Source: JBGAHD01 sp044226395 (lineage in GTDB: Bacteria > Pseudomonadota > Gammaproteobacteria > Xanthomonadales > Ahniellaceae). From it: 64,000 bases of DNA. Positions 45,245 to 52,853 of the stretch are shown here, one piece after another. The stretch lies in contig JBGAHD010000001.1 in assembly GCA_044226395.1 (NCBI GenBank), positions 1-64,000 of the forward strand, read 5' to 3'. Each line of letters starts with the position of its first letter. Within the stretch, counting starts at the first letter, position 1. The notes beneath the pieces were generated by a model. That model saw nothing but the letters and a program-made list of their open reading frames with translations. It was not told the origin of the DNA and did no database searches. Position numbers and translations under genes: made by a program.

Positions 45245-45595
45245 ATTCTCAAGACAGATCACGGCAGTTGCCATTGCGGCGTGGTGCGCTTCGAGGCCGA
45301 TATCGATCTGACCCGGCCGACGTTTCGCTGCAATTGCTCGATCTGCTCGCGCAATCGTTTCTGGTCGACGATCTTGGCGCCTTCGGCGTTTCGCCTGCTA
45401 TCTGGGCAGTCCTATCTGACGCTGTATCAGTTCAAAACGCGCCAGCACGAGCTTCATTTCTGCAAGCATTGCTGCGTGCGCGCGTTCGGCATAGACAATG
45501 CCGCGGGCGAGAGCCGCATCTACAGCGTCAATCTTGGGTGCTTGAAAGACGCCACGCCCGTGCAGATTGCGGACAAGCTGATCATCGATTCCGGA
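45245..45595 (+). pseudogene. GFA-type gene, 5' fragment lacking its C-terminus
   Basis: Reading from 45245 gives GSCHCGVVRFEADIDL, RCNCSICSRNRFW, HFCKHCCVRAFG and VNLGCLKDATP, a clear glutathione-dependent formaldehyde-activating (GFA) fold protein with its zinc cysteines. Two things show it is broken. No ATG/GTG/TTG precedes the CHCG motif in frame before a stop at 45215 (ATT at 45245 would be the expected first codon, behind GAGG). After IIDSG the usual GRxDxW...PPAxT ending is missing and is replaced by unrelated island sequence. A C-terminal GFA fragment lies 5 kb away at 50719. Confidence 0.8.
45574..45584 (+). repeat. 11-bp direct repeat, left end of defence island
   Basis: CAAGCTGATCA here recurs in the same orientation at 50678-50688, 5.1 kb away, just inside the two GFA fragments. 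It could mark the insertion or recombination junctions. Confidence 0.4.
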
Positions 45596-45645
45596 ACTTG
45601 CTTAATTGGGTCCTGGCCAGTCCTTTGTTCCGCTTCCGGCCAAGA

Positions 45646-45704
45646 GTGGTCTCCTGAGTTGAGCCTCGCTGCGAAGCGGTGTCGGCTCGAACGGTTTGTT
45701 ATGC
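45646..45704 (+). repeat. integron attC-like recombination site (left core degenerate)
   Basis: CCTGAGTTGAGCC, a central GC hairpin and TCGGCTCGAACGG followed by the right core GTTATGC reproduce the arrangement and wording of attC sites of the aadA class (GAGTTAAGCC...GTCGGCTTGAACG...GTTAGRC). The right core tolerates the GTTRRRY consensus except for one position. The left core, expected to read like GCCTAAC, is replaced by AGTGGTCTC. The TIR-like gene begins just beyond, as a cassette gene would. No second attC was found. Confidence 0.6.
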
Positions 45705-45714
45705 GGGGCCTTCA

Positions 45715-46842
45715 TCAAATGCTGGCAATTAGGCCTTCACGTTCAAGCACTCGACGCACATCTTCGAATGCTGCGGCGATACTGCCCTTTGGAAAACGTA
45801 TCTGACCAAGCCCGGCCACGTTGCTGAATTCAGTGCAGCCCTCTTCGAGCATGACAATGGCACGTCCAAAGCCCAACCGGCCTTGGAAGAGCCCGGCCTC
45901 GTGAATCACGTTCATTCGCGCCTGCGAAGTCCCGTCCGCCATCTCATCCTCAGCTGTCATCACGAGAAATGCGATGGCTGCTGCGTCTAGCATCTCAGAC
46001 AGGCGGGCGATGTTCGTAACCCCGGCGACTGGGACCCTGTTGAACTCGTCCCAAGGGAGCCGTATCCGATCTTGAATGAAGTCCTTCAGCTCCCTCCATG
46101 CACCTGCTCGACCATGCCCGAGGAATACGTTAGTTCCGACACTCGACTCGCGAACTCTCTTTCTCGACTTCCGCTCAAGATGCGACGCTCCCTTTCGCGC
46201 TAGGTCCGCTGCCGTCCTACAAATTGCAAACGAATGTTCGATCGCGCGATACCGGGCCATGATGGCGATGTGCGGCGGCAACTGTGTGCCTTGACCGAGC
46301 GCAAGAGTGTCACGGGTCATCACCTTACCACGCTGATTCAGTCGGTCAGCGACCTCGCTAGGTGACAGCGGTTCAAGTGGCTGCAGCTGCTCGCTAAGGC
46401 TTTGGATAAAGCCATCAGGGCCTGCCTCCAGCTCAGTCTGAAAGATTGACGCGATCTCTGCCTTGGCGTGATCGAAAACCTTGTCAGCCGACTGAGCTGC
46501 AGTCTCCGCCGCCGAGAGGTCGGGACTCCCTGCCAGGCGATAAATATGTTGCTGTACGTCTTCTGCAGGATATTCCCGCCAGCTACCGATTGAACCAAGG
46601 CTCGCGTGCGTGTCCATGAGGCCCCATTCCTGGCTGAAGTGCTCGCCTGGTGGAGGGGTCTGGAAGTTCTCGTAGTAGACCCGCGAGTGGTAACCGAGCC
46701 AAGAGCCGGAGAACGAGCGGCCAACTTCCGTTACCGCTTCACGAAGAGCCGAGATCGGCTTCGAGACGTCCTCGCGCTCGGAGCCAGATGCCGCTGCACT
46801 GAGCGGCTCGACGAGTTGAAAAAGCTCTTCATGGGATGTCAT
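45715..46842 (-). CDS. TIR-like nucleotide-binding protein, probable phage-defence effector
   Basis: A 375-residue protein. Residues 1-230 are an unrecognised, largely helical region. Residues 238-372 match the predicted nucleotide-binding TIR-like domain (PF10137 type): VFLGHGRAGAWRELKDFI, LSEMLDAAAIAFLVMTAEDE, ARMNVIHEAGLFQGRLGFGR, and EEGCTEFSNVAGL. Glu315 in HEAGLFQG is the candidate catalytic acid. Related domains act as NAD-degrading or signal-activated effectors in phage defence. AGGAGAG precedes the ATG at 46842. Its GC content is lower than that of the flanking core genes. It is downstream of, and on the same strand as, the SIR2-STAND gene. Confidence 0.82.
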   Translation of the reverse strand: MTSHEELFQLVEPLSAAASGSEREDVSKPISALREAVTEVGRSFSGSWLGYHSRVYYENFQTPPPGEHFSQEWGLMDTHASLGSIGSWREYPAEDVQQHIYRLAGSPDLSAAETAAQSADKVFDHAKAEIASIFQTELEAGPDGFIQSLSEQLQPLEPLSPSEVADRLNQRGKVMTRDTLALGQGTQLPPHIAIMARYRAIEHSFAICRTAADLARKGASHLERKSRKRVRESSVGTNVFLGHGRAGAWRELKDFIQDRIRLPWDEFNRVPVAGVTNIARLSEMLDAAAIAFLVMTAEDEMADGTSQARMNVIHEAGLFQGRLGFGRAIVMLEEGCTEFSNVAGLGQIRFPKGSIAAAFEDVRRVLEREGLIASI

Positions 46843-47180
46843 CGAACTCTCCTGCGTCGCACGGCACCACTCACGCCTTTCGAACTAGGCATTGTCGGCG
46901 GTATGCTGGACCGAAGATGCCTACCGGTCAATTGGTGGATGTTACCGCGGTGCCTTCGCCAGGAAGCGCCTCATCGCCGCGATTGTACGTGCGTAACCGG
47001 TGTCCGCTTCGGGTCGAATCGTGACCCGCCGATAGCAGGCGCGACTCTGAGAGTACCGTGAGAATCTCTCCTGAAAGCCGCAGACCAACCCCGCCCTGTT
47101 CACTAGAACAAATTAGAGAACGTTGGCCAGAGGGCACCACTCAAGCTCGGAGACATCCGGGTGATCCGAGTGCGCCTGCA

Positions 47181-47327
47181 ATGCTTTCGCTGATCTATCG
47201 CCGGACCCGGAACCTCCGAGCGGTGCAACGGCGCCTTGGCCGCACCAAGCTGGAGAAGACCATGCGATACCTGGGTATCGAGATGGATGACGCACTGGAA
47301 ATCTCAGGGCAGGCCGAAGTCTGGGGG
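47181..47327 (+). pseudogene. tyrosine recombinase C-terminal remnant
   Basis: The plus strand encodes LSLIYRRTRNLRAVQRRLGR, then TKLEKTMRYLGIEMDDAL, the C-terminal end of tyrosine site-specific integrases (usual form: RRTKNLRAVQLLLGHTKLESTVRYLGI). The catalytic Tyr is kept (MRYLG), but the second histidine of LGH is Arg and the N-terminal two-thirds is absent. It lies in the 578-bp gap between the two defence genes. The open frame runs from 47058 to 47480, overlapping the 3' end of the SIR2-STAND gene on the other strand. Confidence 0.75.
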
Positions 47328-47420
47328 CGCACGAAACGCGCCCGGATCAACTCAGCGGTCGCGATCCGGCTAAGAGCAGCCCTTCACAAGTGCGATACTT
47401 TGCTCATTTGCGCGTCCCAA

Positions 47421-50400
47421 TTAGTCCAAGACTTCCATGTCAATTGCGGAAGGACCGAAAAACGAGAATCCCAAAGTTAGCGCGACTCGCTTACCAAGCT
47501 GCGGCAAGTCAACTCCACCGCGCATCGACTGTGTATTGAAGTAACAATTTATTCTTTGCGCATCGAGCGTTACGAATCCGAAAGAGTCACGCCTGTTAGA
47601 GACAGTGCCATTGAAGCGACGCGGCTCGCCGTTCTCTTGGCGCACTTCCTCTTTTACTTTGCGCTTGATTTCGAATGGAACGACAGCGTTCTTCAGGTGC
47701 TCGTAGAGCGGCCTAGCATCCTGATGGCGACCGGCCAGCGACAACTGCCGCGCACAGAGCAACTGAGCACGGTAATTTTTGTCCCCCTTCGTGAACGAGC
47801 GTTGGTAGTAGCTCAGCAACGCCTCGGGGTCTGTGGAATCAACCGATGGATCCAGTGCGCGCCGAAGTTCCGCGAAATCAAAATTGAGGTCTTGGCTGCC
47901 TGGATTGTGCTCGAGAGCTTGACGCAGGACGTCTCTCGCCGCTGGCATTTTGCCCCTTGCCTTGAGAACAATCGCGTAACGTTTTGCAATGAGCTGACTA
48001 CGCTTGTTCGACTCGAAGGCGCGATGCAGAGCGCGCTCTGCTCGCTCGTCATTTTCCAAGAGGTGGGCAAGGCTTGCTTCTTCGGCGAGGAGATGCCCAT
48101 CGCCGGGGAAACGCTGAAGACCTGACCTGATGGCCTCTTCTGCTGACTTGATAGCTTCGCTAACGACATCTGACGACAGGGTGCTGTCTTCTTCATGGTC
48201 CAATGCATCGCTCAGTGCTTGAACCTGTGCCTTTGCAATTGTGTGATAGGCGTGTGACCCATTGGTCGCAGCCAGCAAGGGCCGCGCTTTGCCGATGGCC
48301 TCCAGCCGCCATGCAGCGCGTTCGAGCGGGTCGGTTGAAAGCCTGGACCGTGCAAGTGCCAACTCAGCAAGAGAGTGTTTAATGGTGCGGTCTGTTGGAG
48401 CAAGTTCTTGGGCAGTCTGAAGAGCGTTTTCGGCAGCGCGCAGCGCGCCAATATCTCCTGCGAGTCGCTTCAGATAGATGCCCTTTTGGTGGTATATGTG
48501 CGGCTCGTCGCCGAGCGCACGGATCGCCAAGTCGAAGATGGCAATGCCCCGTGTCGTGTCCGGGAACGCCTCTGCCAGCCTGTTCCCACGCAATAGGTCG
48601 CCGATTATTCTGCGGTCGTACGAATATGCCGGATTGAGTCGAGTGATAAACTTCGCATGGTTGTCGAACCGCTCAGGCATCGTCTTGAAAACCTGTTCGT
48701 ACAGGATCTCTGCAATGTATGGGTGTCGAGCGCGGTATATCCAGTCACCGCTGCGCTCGTCCATTTCGAGAGACACTACCTGCTCCAAGGGGCGAAAGAA
48801 TCGCTCGTGAAACGATTCAAAACTTATCCCGTGGACCCGTGAAATGAGGCCGGCGCGGACCGGTGACCCGAAACGATGCAAAGCGCAGATGTCTGCGTAC
48901 AGAAGCTGGGCTTCGGGGGGCGTAATCTTCTGGTACTCATCAAGAATAATTTCTCTGAATTGCGCATTGCGAGTAGCTTCATGCAGCGCAACAAGTAATT
49001 GGCGTCCATAAACCTCGTTAAATTCCCTGACCCGCTCTTCGTGGGAGAGGCGCTTCAGCTCGCCGAGGCAATCGTTCAGCTCAAGCAGCGCGATAAGGGC
49101 TTCGGTCTCATTGCGGGTGAGGTATTTCAGTTCATACTCTTCGGTGACGTTGCTTTCAAGATTCTGAGAGCGGACGTTCCACTCGTTGAACCTCGCTCCG
49201 CCGATAACCACAAGGGGGTTTTTGCCCCGCTTCGCCGCTGAGATGAGGTCCAACACGCTATCAGACACTAGCGTGATGTCATCGACGATCAAGAAGACGG
49301 GTTCTTTCGCTAGTTCTAGAAGTTCTTGGACCGCTTGAATGTTCACGTAACCCGTGCTGGGTACGTATAGAACAAGCTTTGAGAGACGTTTCGCGGCGTC
49401 CCATGCAATTCTTCTGAGAGCGACGCTTTTTCCCGCGCCAGCATGCGCCTTCAGCACGATGAGCCTTGGGCCAGAAAGTCGACCTGTAACGGCAACTTGC
49501 TCTTGAAGTATCGACTGAGTGACTAGGCGCGAGACGTCAAGCTCTTCCTCGATAGGGTACCAACCCAAATCGAAGCCATTAAAGAACTTGGAAGCGCTGC
49601 TTGTTGGTGATGTGGTGTCCGAAAATACGTGTTCTGCACCGCTCGACAAATAATTTCGAAGCTCGGTGCTTTCTTGGCGGTTGCTAGCGATGAACTTGGT
49701 GAGAGAGCTTGGAGTTGAGCTTCGTGCGCGACTCAAAGCGCGAGCCGCTTGCGAAATGGCGCCATCAACTTCGGCAAGGAAATTCTCGAAGGTCGAGTCG
49801 GTGAGCGTAAAACGCCGTTCCGCCCAGTAGCGTTCCTCTACTTCGAGCACGCCCTTCTTGATGATGTAGTGGCGCATCCGGGCATCGCCATCGCGGACAA
49901 TTTCGTCAACGAGTTGGCGTAAGTTGTAGTCTCGCAAACTGTAGCCGGCGAACACCAGGGTCTTCGTTTTTGCCCATTCTAAGAATTGTGCGAACTGCGC
50001 AGCGCGGCCTTCCTTGTGTCTCAGAATGCGTTCGGTGCTGTAGACCATTCCGGGGTTGACTTGTTCGAACGCGGTTATGCACCCGTGAAGCTTCAGGTAG
50101 AGGACGTCGCCCTTTGATAGGCGGTCCATGAAGTCCGGCTCGTCATGAACGAGAGGTCGCAACTGCTGAAGTCGCGTGGGAACTTGACTGTATGCCCGCT
50201 CCACTACAAGGTCGAAGTTGGTCGTTGCGAGGCCGGCCCATTGAAACGTCGGAATCTTCTTGTGGAAATCCGCTGGGTGGAATGGGTCAAGTGCGTCGCG
50301 GATGAATTGTTGAAGCTGGCGCCCAGATTTCGCTGTGGTCGCGTAGTCGCAGGTTTGGACGAAATCCAAGTCAGCATAGGAGGAGTCCAAGAACTGATCG

Positions 50401-50540
50401 CATATCAGTCTGCCAAGACCCGCTGTGTCCGGAATCTGGTGCCCTTTCCCGTCCATGGCGCCAAGGGACGCGCCAGCTCCAAGAAACAGGACGGCTCTGC
50501 CCGCCTTGATTTCGTCAATCAGGTTCGCATCGATTGGCAT
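47421..50540 (-). CDS. SIR2-STAND-TPR-cold-shock-like multidomain defence protein
   Basis: A 1039-residue protein. Residues 10-260 are a SIR2-type NADase domain: GAGAS (21-25), TTNFD (Asn108) and LKLHG (His152). Residues 340-600 hold a STAND-type NTPase with Walker A AHAGAGKS (364-371) and Walker B FLIVDD (415-420). TPR-like helical repeats occupy about 690-930. The last 65 residues resemble a cold-shock/OB domain (RFNGTVSNRRDSFGFVTL). SIR2-STAND proteins (Avs5-like) sense phage products and deplete NAD+; the C-terminal nucleic-acid-binding-like module is unusual and may be the sensor. GC content is well below that of the flanking core genes. A good -35/-10 pair precedes it. Confidence 0.85.
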   Translation of the reverse strand: MPIDANLIDEIKAGRAVLFLGAGASLGAMDGKGHQIPDTAGLGRLICDQFLDSSYADLDFVQTCDYATTAKSGRQLQQFIRDALDPFHPADFHKKIPTFQWAGLATTNFDLVVERAYSQVPTRLQQLRPLVHDEPDFMDRLSKGDVLYLKLHGCITAFEQVNPGMVYSTERILRHKEGRAAQFAQFLEWAKTKTLVFAGYSLRDYNLRQLVDEIVRDGDARMRHYIIKKGVLEVEERYWAERRFTLTDSTFENFLAEVDGAISQAARALSRARSSTPSSLTKFIASNRQESTELRNYLSSGAEHVFSDTTSPTSSASKFFNGFDLGWYPIEEELDVSRLVTQSILQEQVAVTGRLSGPRLIVLKAHAGAGKSVALRRIAWDAAKRLSKLVLYVPSTGYVNIQAVQELLELAKEPVFLIVDDITLVSDSVLDLISAAKRGKNPLVVIGGARFNEWNVRSQNLESNVTEEYELKYLTRNETEALIALLELNDCLGELKRLSHEERVREFNEVYGRQLLVALHEATRNAQFREIILDEYQKITPPEAQLLYADICALHRFGSPVRAGLISRVHGISFESFHERFFRPLEQVVSLEMDERSGDWIYRARHPYIAEILYEQVFKTMPERFDNHAKFITRLNPAYSYDRRIIGDLLRGNRLAEAFPDTTRGIAIFDLAIRALGDEPHIYHQKGIYLKRLAGDIGALRAAENALQTAQELAPTDRTIKHSLAELALARSRLSTDPLERAAWRLEAIGKARPLLAATNGSHAYHTIAKAQVQALSDALDHEEDSTLSSDVVSEAIKSAEEAIRSGLQRFPGDGHLLAEEASLAHLLENDERAERALHRAFESNKRSQLIAKRYAIVLKARGKMPAARDVLRQALEHNPGSQDLNFDFAELRRALDPSVDSTDPEALLSYYQRSFTKGDKNYRAQLLCARQLSLAGRHQDARPLYEHLKNAVVPFEIKRKVKEEVRQENGEPRRFNGTVSNRRDSFGFVTLDAQRINCYFNTQSMRGGVDLPQLGKRVALTLGFSFFGPSAIDMEVLD

Positions 50541-50574
50541 TGTGTCGTCTCTTGTGGTCTCCCCGCACCGTTAT

Positions 50575-50603
50575 CTTATATTCGAGAAGCTGTGGTAGGA
50601 CAA
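50575..50603 (-). promoter_or_regulatory. sigma70-type promoter for the SIR2-STAND gene
   Basis: On the minus strand TTGTCC (50603-50598), a 17-bp spacer and TATAAG (50580-50575) form a near-consensus promoter. Transcription would start about 28 bases before the ATG at 50540. Confidence 0.65.
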
Positions 50604-50677
50604 AAGCTCGGTTTTTCGGTGCGCAAACAGAAAGACGAACGGCGGTATGGGACGAGAGCGGAAGTGGTCAGCACCAG

Positions 50678-50688
50678 CAAGCTGATCA
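50678..50688 (+). repeat. 11-bp direct repeat, right end of defence island
   Basis: CAAGCTGATCA, identical to 45574-45584 and in the same orientation, lies between the SIR2-STAND promoter and the 3' GFA fragment. Confidence 0.4.
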
Positions 50689-50718
50689 AAATTGGCTTGA
50701 ACAGCGATCACCGGCCGC

Positions 50719-50823
50719 CAGCAGGCACGCACGCCCGAAGAGTTGGCCGCCACGCCAATCGTCTACATCAACGGCCGCCACGATCAGTGGACGCATCCGC
50801 CCACCATCACGAGTTATCTCTAA
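50719..50823 (+). pseudogene. GFA-type gene, 3' fragment
   Basis: The plus strand reads ARTPEELAATPIVYINGRHD, then QWTHPPTITSYL and a TAA at 50821. This is the usual C-terminal end of GFA-fold proteins (VDGRxDxW..PPAxTxHL). A stop at 50698 lies in frame just upstream, so it is not an intact gene. Its first part overlaps in position, not in sequence, with the last 16 residues of the 45245 fragment, so the two pieces may come from two related tandem genes. Confidence 0.7.
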
Positions 50824-50835
50824 CCGCGCCGACGA

Positions 50836-51507
50836 CTACGTATCGCTCGGACGATCCTGCATCGCCATGAGCAAATCGCGCAGTTCGGCCAGTTCCTGTT
50901 CGAGGCGCGAAACGCGTTCGGCCAGTGGCACGTGGCCTTCGCTGGCGCTGGACGATTCGACGGCGACGGGCATGGCGCTGGTGTCGATGGCGCCGCACAG
51001 CAGGTGGGCGAAGCGTTCTTCGCGCTGACCGGGCGCGCGCGGCAGGCGCACGACCATCGCGGGTTGGCGATGCATCAGGCGTTCGATGGTGTCGCGCACG
51101 TCTTCGAGGTTGTGGAAGGCGGCCAGGCGTTCGCTGCGCGTGTGGATTTCGGCCAGGGTCTGCGGTCCGCGCAACATCAAGGTGCACAGCACGGCGCGCT
51201 GGCGCGGGGTGATGGTGTAGTGCTCGTCCATGCGGTGTTCGTAGCGCAGCGCGCGCGAGCTGTGCTGCACGCGCACGACTTTCTTGTCTTCGAGTCGACG
51301 CAGGCAGTGGCCGACGGCGCCGGGTTCGAGATCCATCACCGGTTCGCGGCTGGTTTTTTGATTGCACGCGGTGACGATGGCGTTGAGCGTGAGGGGATAG
51401 ACGTCGGGCGTGAGCGAGGCCTTTTCGACCAGGCAACCCAGCACGCGGGCTTCGACCGCGTCGAGTTCGGTCAGGGGCGTCGGGACGTGGTCGTTGGCAT
51501 CGGTCAT
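50836..51507 (-). CDS. yceH: YceH family protein (DUF480)
   Basis: A 223-residue YceH/DUF480 protein: LDAVEARVLGCLVEKASLTP, DVYPLTLNAIVTACNQKTSR and LRGPQTLAEIHTRSERL are family signatures, and two winged-helix units are predicted. The C-terminus has a coiled coil (LAERVSRLEQELAELRDLL) as in homologues. Function is not established; the folds suggest nucleic-acid binding. The ATG at 51507 starts at the conserved region; the in-frame start 60 bases earlier adds no homologous sequence. The gene ends just outside the right border of the defence island. Confidence 0.92.
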   Translation of the reverse strand: MTDANDHVPTPLTELDAVEARVLGCLVEKASLTPDVYPLTLNAIVTACNQKTSREPVMDLEPGAVGHCLRRLEDKKVVRVQHSSRALRYEHRMDEHYTITPRQRAVLCTLMLRGPQTLAEIHTRSERLAAFHNLEDVRDTIERLMHRQPAMVVRLPRAPGQREERFAHLLCGAIDTSAMPVAVESSSASEGHVPLAERVSRLEQELAELRDLLMAMQDRPSDT

Positions 51508-51591
51508 GGGCGCACCGTCGTTCGAGGCGGGGCCGCAGTGTAACGCGCGCGCCGCGCCCGCGGACAAGGCGGGCGCGTTATTAGCGAGGTT

Positions 51592-52695
51592 TCAGGCGAA
51601 GGATTCGAGTCGCGCGCGCGCTTGCTCGATGCGGTCGAGCATGCCGGTGCGTTCGGCGAATTCCATGTCGATCGGCTCGCGCGCCGCCAGGGCCGAGGCG
51701 ATGTGCACCGCGCCGGCCGCGCCACAGTGTTCGCCCGAGGCCGCGGGACGGTGATGAAAGGCCACGGTTTCCACCAGGAGCATGGGCAAGCCCCACAGGC
51801 CCAGCAAGTAGGCGCCAGCCTCGGCGTGCGAGGGTTGTGGCGGCGTGCCCACGTCGTCGGGTTGGCCGGACCAACTGGGTTTCAGCGGACCCGAAGGCAA
51901 GAGCCAGCCGAGATCGGACAACAACGCCGCCGTCGACGCCAGCGCGATTTCGGCGGGGTCGTCGAGCAGCGTCGGGATCAAACTCGAGGCCTGCGTCGCG
52001 CGCATCTGCAATTGCGAGGGATCCATGCCGCCGGGCACGTGATCCTTGAACGCTTCCGCGGCCAGCACGAGGTTGCGCACGGTGCGCAGGCCCAGACGCG
52101 TCACCGCGCCACGCACGTCGACGATGGCGGACTTGCCGCCGTACATCGCGGTGTTGCTCAAGCGCAGCACCTTGGCCGACAGCGCGGGGTCCTTGGCCAT
52201 CATCGTGGCGATGCGCGAGGAATCGGAATCGGGGTCGTCGAGCGCCTGCGATAGGCTCAAATACATCGTCGGCGCCGCCGGCAGCGTCGTGACCGCGCCG
52301 AACAACTCGCGCAGGCGATCGTCCTTGAGGATGTCGCGCAGCGACAGAATGCGATCGGTGACTTCGACCAGTTCCTCGGTATTGCAGGGTTTGGACATGG
52401 TCCGGTGCGCGGCGTCGAGCGCGCGCAGCGCGGCATCGCTTTCGGGTTCGTTGGTCAGCAGGATGCGCACCGTTTCGGGGCGCAAGGTGCGCACTTCGCG
52501 CAGCAGGGTGGCGCCGTGCATCATGGGCAGACGCTGGTCGGTGATTACCACGTCGACCGGGCGCGATTCGACGATGGCCAGCGCGGTGCGTGGGCTGCTG
52601 GCGAATTCGATCTCCCAGTCGCAGCCCAGCGTGACTAAATTCCGTTCGATATCCGCGAGCGCGCGCTGGTCCTGATCGACAAATACGACAAACAT
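51592..52695 (-). CDS. response regulator with HDOD domain
   Basis: A 367-residue two-domain protein: a receiver (VVFVDQDQRALADIE, VVITDQRLPMMHG with the phosphoacceptor Asp, and MSKPCN) followed by an HDOD domain (about 135-330: LPAAPTMYLSLSQALDD, KDPALSAKVLRLSNTAMYGG, VTRLGLRTVRNLVL). HDOD domains are HD-fold relatives without a functional metal centre and act in signalling and motility control. No kinase is adjacent. The 158-bp gap to the thiolase gene shows no feature I can name. Confidence 0.9.
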   Translation of the reverse strand: MFVVFVDQDQRALADIERNLVTLGCDWEIEFASSPRTALAIVESRPVDVVITDQRLPMMHGATLLREVRTLRPETVRILLTNEPESDAALRALDAAHRTMSKPCNTEELVEVTDRILSLRDILKDDRLRELFGAVTTLPAAPTMYLSLSQALDDPDSDSSRIATMMAKDPALSAKVLRLSNTAMYGGKSAIVDVRGAVTRLGLRTVRNLVLAAEAFKDHVPGGMDPSQLQMRATQASSLIPTLLDDPAEIALASTAALLSDLGWLLPSGPLKPSWSGQPDDVGTPPQPSHAEAGAYLLGLWGLPMLLVETVAFHHRPAASGEHCGAAGAVHIASALAAREPIDMEFAERTGMLDRIEQARARLESFA

Positions 52696-52853
52696 TGGAC
52701 GCCTCCGTCAAGGACTCGTCGCGACGGACTTCGGTATCGCGCGAGATCGCGGCGTGCCCCCGACGGACGACACCCTCGGTCGACCGCGTCACGCCTTCGA
52801 GGAGTTCGATTTGCAATCGCGATGCCACGCCTCGCCGGGCGCGGCGGCGGAGA

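Noticed and set aside
45281..45805. Intact GFA-family gene starting at GTG 45281
   Set aside because: That start would cut off the CHCG zinc motif just upstream, and the C-terminus is foreign sequence; it is better described as a fragment.
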